A stretch of 27,434 bases of DNA, from the NCBI GenBank assembly GCA_002085265.1, contig NATI01000006.1, positions 1-27,434 on the forward strand, in the 5' to 3' direction. Shown piece by piece: positions 21,791 through 27,434 of the stretch. Made by a program: the position numbers and the translations under genes. Under the pieces are notes generated by a model that did no database searches, had not been told where the DNA came from, and was given only the letters and a program-made list of their open reading frames with translations. Source of the stretch: Candidatus Omnitrophica bacterium 4484_49 (GTDB taxonomy: Bacteria; Omnitrophota; Gorgyraeia; Kaelpiales; Kaelpiaceae). Each line of letters starts with the position of its first letter. The first letter of the stretch is position 1.

Positions 21791-22824
21791 TACAACACCA
21801 CTCCCCTGTTTTTCTCAACCACTACCACATCTTCACTTCTCACCCCTCCCACTCCCGGGAAATATAAACCCGGCTCTATCGTAACCACCATACCTGCCCT
21901 CAATTTCTGAGTATTATATCTGTTGATGTAAGGTAATTCATGAACTTCCAATCCCAGCCCGTGTCCCAATCCGTGATAGATATTATCCTTAAATCCTTCT
22001 CTTTTGATATAATTCTCAACCCTAGTAACCACATCCTTTATGACTTGACCCTCCTTAACTAAAGATAAAGCTAACTGTTTCGCTTCTATTACAACTTCAT
22101 AGGCCCGTTTAATTACTTTTGGGATTTTATCCCAAAACAACATACGTGTCAAGTCAGCACAGTATCCTCGATATTTCGCTCCACAATCAACCAGTAGAAA
22201 TTTTGAAATTTTCTTATCCCTGGGATAGGCATGAGGATAAGCAGAATTGGCTCCCGATGCCACAATCGGCGAAAAGGCACTACCATCTCCCCCAAGCGAT
22301 TGGATGCGATATTCCAGATATGCTTTTATCTCCTTTTCCTGCTTCCCTATTGCTTTATTTCTTATACCATTTATTACTGTTCTGGTTATCTCCACCGCTT
22401 TTTTTATCCTGGTAATTTCTTCCCGGTCCTTTATCATTCTTAGCTCTCTGATCAGAAACAGAGATGTTAGATTTTTAAACTCATTCTTCAGTTTTAAATA
22501 CAGCTCAAGACTTATAGTTCCCTCCACCCCGAGTTTTTTCCCTTTCTGATATCTGTTTATTAATCTACTTAACCCTTTTAAATACCCGTTATTAGCAAGG
22601 ACAACTCTGACATTATTATTCTCGATATTCTGAAGTTGATGCTGGTATCTGCCATCGGTTATAAGATATGTGTAGTTTTTATTTTGCGAGACGACTAAAA
22701 TCCCCTCCACCTCCATATCCAGAAAGTACCTCAACTCTAAGGGATTACAGATAAGATAGAGGTCAACTCTATTAACTGCTAACAGTTCACGGAGTTTCTT
22801 CAATTTAGAAATATTAAAAGGCAT
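21790..22824 (-). CDS. M24 family Xaa-Pro aminopeptidase
   Basis: The 344-residue pita-bread metallopeptidase removes N-terminal residues ahead of proline. The dinuclear metal ligands are all present: Asp213 (LLVDCGAK), Asp224 (YCADLTRM), His288 (YHGLGHGLGL), Glu317 (TIEPGLYF) and Glu331 (VRSEDVVV). An N-terminal creatinase-like domain (1-125) precedes them, and ASGANSAYPHAYP is typical of the PepP/PepQ branch. The ATG overlaps the aroQ stop as TAATG. Adjacent efp makes proline-rich protein handling a shared theme, although this pairing is common and may only be historical. Whether it is a PepP- or PepQ-type enzyme is not resolved. Confidence 0.94.
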   Translation of the reverse strand: MPFNISKLKKLRELLAVNRVDLYLICNPLELRYFLDMEVEGILVVSQNKNYTYLITDGRYQHQLQNIENNNVRVVLANNGYLKGLSRLINRYQKGKKLGVEGTISLELYLKLKNEFKNLTSLFLIRELRMIKDREEITRIKKAVEITRTVINGIRNKAIGKQEKEIKAYLEYRIQSLGGDGSAFSPIVASGANSAYPHAYPRDKKISKFLLVDCGAKYRGYCADLTRMLFWDKIPKVIKRAYEVVIEAKQLALSLVKEGQVIKDVVTRVENYIKREGFKDNIYHGLGHGLGLEVHELPYINRYNTQKLRAGMVVTIEPGLYFPGVGGVRSEDVVVVEKNRGVVL

Positions 22825-23282
22825 TAACTTTCAGATGATTTAAGGATTCGGGAAATCGCCATCACCGCCAGGATATAACTATCTTTACCGAACCCTGCTA
22901 TCTGACCCCGGGATACTCCTGCGATCAGAGAACGCTGACGAAATTCTTCCCGCTTATATATGTTGGAAAGATGGACTTCTATACATGGAATATCAACCGC
23001 CTCAATGGCATCCCGGATAGCCACACTGGTATGGGTATAGCCTGCAGGATTAATTATAATAAAATCATAATTACCCTTGGCTTGCCCTATCCTGGTGACA
23101 ATTTCTCCCTCAGAATCAGATTGAAAAAAATCAAGATGAATATTCTCTCCTTCAGCCACTTTTTGCATTTCATTACAGATGTCTTCCAGTGTGTATTTCC
23201 CATAAATCTCCGGTTGCCTTTCCCCCAGAAGAGAAAGATTCGGTCCATTTATCACCAGAACCTTAGCTCTGGGGTTTTTCAT
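22824..23282 (-). CDS. aroQ: 3-dehydroquinate dehydratase, type II
   Basis: AroQ dehydrates 3-dehydroquinate in the shikimate pathway. The 152-residue protein carries VLVINGPNLSLLGERQPEIYG (Tyr27 as the usual catalytic Tyr), FFQSDSEGEIV, IIINPAGYTHTSVAIRDAI (His84 region) and CIEVHLSNIYKREEFRQRS. It is complete and should be active as a dodecamer like other type II enzymes. The ATG (23280-23282) lies within the Trm112-like gene (20-bp overlap). Confidence 0.95.
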   Translation of the reverse strand: MKNPRAKVLVINGPNLSLLGERQPEIYGKYTLEDICNEMQKVAEGENIHLDFFQSDSEGEIVTRIGQAKGNYDFIIINPAGYTHTSVAIRDAIEAVDIPCIEVHLSNIYKREEFRQRSLIAGVSRGQIAGFGKDSYILAVMAISRILKSSES

Positions 23283-23439
23283 AATGCTCCGCCTCCTCTA
23301 TAAGCATAACAGGAATACCCTCTCTCACAGGATACAGAAGTTTACAATTAGAACAGTATAGCCCCTTATCAGAGATAAGCTCTAAATCTCCTTTACATTT
23401 AGGGCAGGCTAATATTTCTAAAAGTTCGGGGTCAATCAT
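23263..23439 (-). CDS. Trm112-like zinc-ribbon protein
   Basis: This 58-residue protein shows IDPELLEILACPKCKGDLEL and a second pair YCSNCKLLYPVREGIPVML, the pattern of Trm112/YcaR (UPF0434) proteins. The two CxxC pairs should bind zinc. Trm112 in eukaryotes and archaea activates methyltransferases; the bacterial role is less clear. The frame is open up to 23475, but the ATG at 23437-23439 is chosen because the family begins MIDPELLEIL. The start overlaps the DUF1844 gene by 8 bp. Confidence 0.88.
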   Translation of the reverse strand: MIDPELLEILACPKCKGDLELISDKGLYCSNCKLLYPVREGIPVMLIEEAEHYEKPQS

Positions 23440-23725
23440 TGGTGGTGTCCTTTCCTTCCTGATTAACTTCCACAAAAAGCATCTTCAGATATACAAGCAT
23501 TTCATCTAAAATCTTCTGTTCATCCTCTGCCAGATTGCCCTTAGTTTTTTCCCGCAACATATCCAGGGTATCAATTACATATCTCGCCTGACGAAGGTCA
23601 GATTCTTTCTTTTTGGTAACAGGGTTCTCCAGCTTACCCAGAGCCATAAGGCATTCCAATCCCAGTCCATTTATAAAATTTATGAAATTCACATCCCATA
23701 TATCCGGAATCTTTTTTTCTTCCAT
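23432..23725 (-). CDS. DUF1844 family small protein
   Basis: The 97-residue protein matches DUF1844: a helical core FINFINGLGLECLMALGKLE, ENPVTKKKESDLRQARYVID, TLDMLREKTKGNLAEDEQKI, then LLxxLRMxxV-like DEMLVYLKMLFVEVNQ. The function is unknown in all members I know. It is fully cytoplasmic by appearance, acidic at the C-terminus, and coupled to the Trm112-like gene. It lies 5 bp after the TIM-barrel gene. Confidence 0.88.
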   Translation of the reverse strand: MEEKKIPDIWDVNFINFINGLGLECLMALGKLENPVTKKKESDLRQARYVIDTLDMLREKTKGNLAEDEQKILDEMLVYLKMLFVEVNQEGKDTTND

Positions 23726-23730
23726 ATCAA

Positions 23731-24666
23731 TTATGATTTTATATCCATTTCCCGGAGTTTACCACTATAAAAAATTCTTTCCCACAACTCTCTGGATGTC
23801 CTCAATTGTTGGGGATTTACAGGGGGATGGATTTCCAGAACCTGAATTTTATCCCTGTAGTTTCCAAGAAAGTCGAAATTTATATCCCCCTTTCCTAAAA
23901 GCTTGTGATCGTCTATTCCCTGGGCATCGTGAATGTGAAATCCCGTCAAATATTTCTCCAACTTTGTTATCGCCTCCATCTGAGTATAAAGTCCCAACTT
24001 CTCCCGGACGTTGACATGACCTATGTCATGCCAGTAACCCAAAAAAGACGTGTCAAAGACGGAAAGGATGTCTATCATCTCTTCCAGTTCTGGAATTTCG
24101 TTGAGATAATATCGTGACTCCAAAGCAATTGTCACATTCAATTTCTGAGCCCATTTTAATAGTTCCTCAATGGAAAACTTAAGAGAATCTATAAACCTTT
24201 TTGCTTTTTGATTTCTGATACTCATAAACCTGCTAAGATCAGTTTTAAATTTCTGAAAATTGCGAGAGCTCTGCTCCCATAATTTTAAAGTCTCATCTTC
24301 AATATCCACCTTCCCGGCATGTAGAATTACGACCTTAGCAGATAACTCATATGCGGTTTCCAGAGTACCCAAGGTATATTTGACAGCAAGCTTTCGTTCA
24401 TCTTCATCAGGAGAACTAAGAGAGAAGTAATCGGGATTTGGGAAATAAGAGAAATCTGATATGGGGAAAGGACAGAAATTGTGAACTGTAACTACCTCAA
24501 GAGAATATTTAGGGAGTTGAGATTTTACCTCTTTCAGTTCTTTATCTCTAAACTGAAATCCCAATTCTATGTGAGTATAACCAGCTTCCTGAGTCCCTTC
24601 CAGAAGTCCTGGGATATCTTGCTTATCCTCTACCCAAGATGTGGAAAGTGCAAGTTGAGAACTCAA
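23731..24666 (-). CDS. TIM-barrel sugar phosphate isomerase/epimerase-like protein
   Basis: The 311-residue protein belongs to the xylose isomerase-like TIM barrel family (AP endonuclease 2 fold). Metal-ligand-like segments occur in order: VVILHAGKVD, VTIALESRYYLNEIPE, YWHDIGHVN, FHIHDAQGIDDHKLLGKGDI and VLEIHPP. The substrate is not evident; it could be a sugar epimerase, a deoxyribonuclease IV-like enzyme or another isomerase. The open frame reaches 24693 with an ATG, but the TTG at 24664-24666 is preferred: it follows GGAGGTGGGG and overlaps the M16 stop as TTGA, and the extra residues (MRNGGGGEY) are just translated Shine-Dalgarno sequence. Confidence 0.82.
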   Translation of the reverse strand: MSSQLALSTSWVEDKQDIPGLLEGTQEAGYTHIELGFQFRDKELKEVKSQLPKYSLEVVTVHNFCPFPISDFSYFPNPDYFSLSSPDEDERKLAVKYTLGTLETAYELSAKVVILHAGKVDIEDETLKLWEQSSRNFQKFKTDLSRFMSIRNQKAKRFIDSLKFSIEELLKWAQKLNVTIALESRYYLNEIPELEEMIDILSVFDTSFLGYWHDIGHVNVREKLGLYTQMEAITKLEKYLTGFHIHDAQGIDDHKLLGKGDINFDFLGNYRDKIQVLEIHPPVNPQQLRTSRELWERIFYSGKLREMDIKS

Positions 24667-27137
24667 ATATTCCCCACCTCCACCATTACGCATCTGGAAG
24701 GGTCGATAAATTTATCAATGAAATCGAGCAATTCTTCCTTCGTAATCTCTTTTATTTTCCGGGGGTAATTCTTATATTCCTGAGCCCCTTCACCCAAAAG
24801 TTCCTCCAGGCATAAATGAAAACCATAGGAAGTCCCCTCTATCAATTCCTTATTATACCTGGTCAAAAGTAACTTCTTGGCATCTTCTATTTCCCCATTC
24901 TTGATATCTCCTGTCCGCAGTTGATTTATTATCTCAATAACTTTCTCTCGCACCTGGTTTTTATTCTCGGGTGTGGTGGCGACATAAAAAACTAAAGCCC
25001 CGGTCTCAGGACCAATAATTATCCCTCCACCTAAAGTATAAGAAGCACCTATAGCTCTGCGGATCTTATTGAAGAACAACGAACCCTGTCCTGAAACAAG
25101 AGTCTGAAGCACATCTGCTGCATAACGGTAAGGAGTGTTTAACCCCGGAATGGCAAAACCAATTTCCAGGACTACTTCTCTCTGAGGGATTTTCTTCTCT
25201 TTGAATATCACCTTCTGAGGTGGTCCTTGAGGAGAAAGAGTAACCTGAAGTGAATTTTTCTTCCACCTTTTGAATAATTTCTCAATTTTTAATTTTAACC
25301 TAGGGACATCAAATTCTCCCACGATAGAAATAACACAATTATTGGGCAGAAAAAATCTTCGGGTGTATTCTTTTAGATGCTCAACTTCTAAACAGGCTAT
25401 ACTCTGATAACTTCCCTCCACAGTATTGCGATAGGGATGATTTATAAACAGATTGGCACGCAAAAGTTTGGAAGCCTGATAAAACAGGTCAATCTCCAGA
25501 TCCTGAAGTTTCCCCATTTGAATATTTTTTTGAATCTCAACTTCCTGAGTATCAATCATCGGGCTTATTATTAAATTTGCCAGTAAATTCAATGCTGGCT
25601 CCAGATTCTGAGAGAGAACCTCAACTTCAAATCCCATAGTATTATTTCCACTTACAGGACTGATCTTCCCACCCAATTCTTCAAATCTTCGCTGGATATC
25701 AGAGGTGATGAGTGACTTCACCACAAGTTGAGAAACACCGTTATCGCTGTCATTTTCAAATCTCACTCCACCCTGAAAAAGGGCTGTAATTGATACTACT
25801 CCCGTTACAGACCTGGGAGAGAGAATTATCCTGAGGCCGTTATCCAGGGTGATTTTCTCAAATTCTAAGGGGAGTGTTAATTTAGTTAAAGGGGATTTCT
25901 GTTCCTGAGGGACCAGTTCCACCCAGCAACTGATATCGGAGTTTAAATAGCGATGTGCTACTTCCTCTATATCCCGGGGAGTGAGTTGTAAAACTTTTTT
26001 GAGATAGGAAAGTGGGAATCTAAACTCATTGGTTATTCCCTGATCACGGGCAAGATTCTGAGCTATCCGTAACACCCCTTCTTGAGATTTCAGCATTTCA
26101 TAAATTAACCGTGTTTTGAGACGATTGATTCTGGCCGAATCCAGACTTTGAGACTTGAAATCGTCAATGAAATTTTTAAACTCCTCCTTAAATGCACCAT
26201 AATTTTTAGGGTCCATAATAGCAAAGAACACAAACTGGCCCTGTAAGAAAGGAGTATAGTTTGTGCAGGAGACCGTATAACACAATCCGGTTTTGACAAA
26301 TCTCTCATATAGAGGTGAATCCTTTCCCTGAGATAGATAATCTGCCAGCATATCCAGTGCCTGTAAATCATCATCAAAGACCGAAATTCCTGGAAAAGAG
26401 ATAAATACATACACCAGTTTACCGGGATAGATGTGGCTGAAGAAAACAGGGAAATTTCTGTGCTCGTCAGGATAAGAATTTCTGCAGGGAGAACCCGGAG
26501 CTATATCCTGAGCAACAGCTGTAATTTCTTTTTGAACTTCAGAAAATTCCAAATCCCCCACTATGGATATCACAGTGTTATTTGCGGTGTAATGCAATTG
26601 ATGAAATTTTTGAAAATCCTGTAAGGTTAATTTATTCAAAAGATAAGAGTGACCTATTACAGGTTGCTTATAGGGATGATTTATATAAGAATTTTCAAAG
26701 CCGAGTTTAAACACCAGAGAACCAGGCTCATCATCACGGAACTTCTCCTCTTTCAGCACGACATTCCTTTCTCTTTCAAACACCTCAGGGCTAACCTGAG
26801 GTTTGAATAACGCCGAGATGAAAACTTGCAGAGCTTGTTTCCAGTTCTCCTTGGGCACCTCCAGAAAATATAAAGTGTGGTCAAAAGTGGTATAAGCATT
26901 GGAGTTGGCTCCCAGTCGTCTCAACTCATCCTCAAGGTCTTTCCGACCTTCAAAAGTGAGATGTTCCGTTAAATGGGCAACTCCTGAACCTAAATATTCC
27001 CCCTCGTCTCCACTTCCCGCTCCTATAAAAATTGCTATCCCTACAATGTCTCCAGGGTAATGCTTGAACACCACATTCAACCCGTTACTCAATTTTTGAG
27101 AAATAACCCCCTTGTAAAAATCTTCCATTTTGTGCAT
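24663..27137 (-). CDS. Tandem M16 family zinc metallopeptidase (insulinase-like)
   Basis: At 824 residues this is a fused two-half M16 peptidase. The first half has the inverted zinc motif HLTEH (His55, Glu58, His59) and the downstream Glu in VVLKEEKFRDDEP (about 130). The second half, beginning near EFEKITLDNGLRIILSPRSV, has NGVSQLVVK where HxxEH would be, so it is the usual inactive half that completes the chamber. The start is set at the ATG 27135-27137, with AGAGGTGGTCT matching the anti-Shine-Dalgarno sequence. The frame continues to a GTG at 27239, but that extension crosses the rpsU terminator. Without it there is no signal peptide, so a cytoplasmic peptidase is expected. Confidence 0.92.
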   Translation of the reverse strand: MHKMEDFYKGVISQKLSNGLNVVFKHYPGDIVGIAIFIGAGSGDEGEYLGSGVAHLTEHLTFEGRKDLEDELRRLGANSNAYTTFDHTLYFLEVPKENWKQALQVFISALFKPQVSPEVFERERNVVLKEEKFRDDEPGSLVFKLGFENSYINHPYKQPVIGHSYLLNKLTLQDFQKFHQLHYTANNTVISIVGDLEFSEVQKEITAVAQDIAPGSPCRNSYPDEHRNFPVFFSHIYPGKLVYVFISFPGISVFDDDLQALDMLADYLSQGKDSPLYERFVKTGLCYTVSCTNYTPFLQGQFVFFAIMDPKNYGAFKEEFKNFIDDFKSQSLDSARINRLKTRLIYEMLKSQEGVLRIAQNLARDQGITNEFRFPLSYLKKVLQLTPRDIEEVAHRYLNSDISCWVELVPQEQKSPLTKLTLPLEFEKITLDNGLRIILSPRSVTGVVSITALFQGGVRFENDSDNGVSQLVVKSLITSDIQRRFEELGGKISPVSGNNTMGFEVEVLSQNLEPALNLLANLIISPMIDTQEVEIQKNIQMGKLQDLEIDLFYQASKLLRANLFINHPYRNTVEGSYQSIACLEVEHLKEYTRRFFLPNNCVISIVGEFDVPRLKLKIEKLFKRWKKNSLQVTLSPQGPPQKVIFKEKKIPQREVVLEIGFAIPGLNTPYRYAADVLQTLVSGQGSLFFNKIRRAIGASYTLGGGIIIGPETGALVFYVATTPENKNQVREKVIEIINQLRTGDIKNGEIEDAKKLLLTRYNKELIEGTSYGFHLCLEELLGEGAQEYKNYPRKIKEITKEELLDFIDKFIDPSRCVMVEVGNI

Positions 27138-27179
27138 AGACCACCTCTGTATTTTTTGAATTTTAACGGGAGACAGAAA

Positions 27180-27222
27180 CAAAAACAGACAAAAACTTAT
27201 TCTCCACCAATTGGTGGAGAAT
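27180..27222 (-). terminator. Rho-independent terminator of rpsU
   Basis: A perfect 24-bp palindrome at 27199-27222 (half-site ATTCTCCACCAA) forms on the minus strand a 10-bp stem with an AATT loop. It is followed by TAAG and two TTTTTG runs. It begins 22 bases after the rpsU stop and ends transcription before the M16 gene, which must therefore have its own promoter or depend on readthrough. Confidence 0.85.
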
Positions 27223-27244
27223 TTAATTTTATCATCCACTTATT

Positions 27245-27415
27245 TTATTTCCTTCTCTTCTTTTTCAGTAGTTTTCTTCGCCTTATCTCACTGGGCTTCT
27301 CGTAATGCTTTATCGCCCTTATCTCCTTCATCAGACCTTCCTGTTCGATTTTTCTCTTAAACCTTCTCAAGGCCTGATCAAGGCTCTCTCCCGGTCTCAC
27401 TTCCACCTTAGCCAT
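27245..27415 (-). CDS. rpsU: Ribosomal protein S21
   Basis: This 56-residue, very basic protein is bS21 of the small subunit. It begins MAKVEVRPGESLDQALRRFK, continues RKIEQEGLMKEIRAIKHYEK and PSEIRRRKLLKKKRRK, as in the family. It is complete within the window. The ATG (27413-27415) follows AAAGGATGTGAT. A strong terminator directly follows, so rpsU ends its transcription unit here; its promoter lies outside the window. Confidence 0.95.
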   Translation of the reverse strand: MAKVEVRPGESLDQALRRFKRKIEQEGLMKEIRAIKHYEKPSEIRRRKLLKKKRRK

Positions 27416-27434
27416 ACAATATCACATCCTTTCC

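Noticed and set aside
26105..26410. Minus-strand 101-codon frame inside the M16 gene
   Set aside because: It is an alternate frame of a well-conserved peptidase gene with no start signal of its own.
27199..27222. Perfect 24-bp palindrome read as a regulator operator
   Set aside because: On the minus strand it is followed by T-runs and lies just after the rpsU stop, so terminator is the simpler explanation.
1..27434. CRISPR array, insertion sequence, integrase, toxin-antitoxin or prophage
   Set aside because: No regularly spaced repeats, transposase or integrase motifs, or typical small toxin pairs were seen on either strand.

Overview
The window is a stretch of low-GC bacterial chromosome made almost entirely of conserved, tightly packed protein genes. 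All lie on the minus strand except one, an endonuclease V-like gene at about 3.5-4.05 kb. I see no insertion sequence, prophage, CRISPR array or rRNA. A Gram-negative envelope is indicated by LptB, an LptC-LptA fusion and the ADP-heptose genes gmhA and rfaE2. The small basic protein at 6785-7003 closely resembles the small basic protein regarded as a signature of the PVC superphylum (Planctomycetes, Verrucomicrobia, Chlamydiae and relatives). Together with the degenerate GAF/HD-GYP pair, the SPOR, SH3 and EF-Tu-domain-II-like small proteins, the PPi-type phosphofructokinase and the Asp23/AmaP pair, this suggests an uncultivated PVC-side lineage such as Omnitrophota. That assignment is inference; no rRNA is present to confirm it.

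Layout, in the direction of minus-strand transcription (high to low coordinates). 27.4-27.2 kb: rpsU and its Rho-independent terminator. 27.1-22.8 kb: tandem M16 peptidase, TIM-barrel epimerase-like protein, DUF1844 protein, Trm112-like zinc protein and aroQ. 22.8-19.4 kb: M24 aminopeptidase, efp, accB and accC, the widespread aroQ/pepP/efp/accBC neighbourhood. 19.4-17.4 kb: Asp23 protein, AmaP-like anchor, phosphofructokinase. 17.4-16.3 kb: gmhA and rfaE2 (heptose for LPS). 16.3-14.0 kb: thiD2, thiE, thiC (thiamine), with thiC running into a tRNA-Gly gene. 13.9-10.0 kb: LysM/degenerate LytM lipoprotein, DUF234-type ATPase, HIT protein, dGTPase. 10.0-8.5 kb: GAF protein and an out-of-frame, truncated HD-GYP half. 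8.6-6.0 kb: winged-helix protein, unknown lipoprotein, SPOR protein, PVC small basic protein, SH3 protein. 6.0-4.0 kb: aroB, yjbQ, EF-Tu domain-II-like protein, stand-alone Lrp/AsnC sensor domain. Then a divergent promoter region at 3.41-3.47 kb, and from it lptCA, lptB, hpf, tig and clpP (cut by the window edge).

From 27137 to 4021 the genes are separated by a few bases or overlap, with no convincing minus-strand terminator between them, so much of this is probably long polycistronic transcription with translational coupling. Internal breaks are provided by a tRNA processing site (14.0 kb) and a candidate promoter (10.0 kb).

The most unusual points are: (1) an endonuclease V homologue with Asn at a catalytic Asp position and no N-terminal region, probably read from a leaderless mRNA and overlapping its neighbour antisense; (2) the thiC stop codon lying inside a tRNA gene, so tRNA maturation would remove it; (3) a GAF/HD-GYP protein split by an out-of-frame deletion and lacking the HD histidine; (4) the LptC-LptA fusion; (5) three candidate promoters sited so close to their start codons that the mRNAs would be nearly leaderless. 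I found no clearly new multi-gene system; the window is mainly a core-gene region with several odd individual genes.
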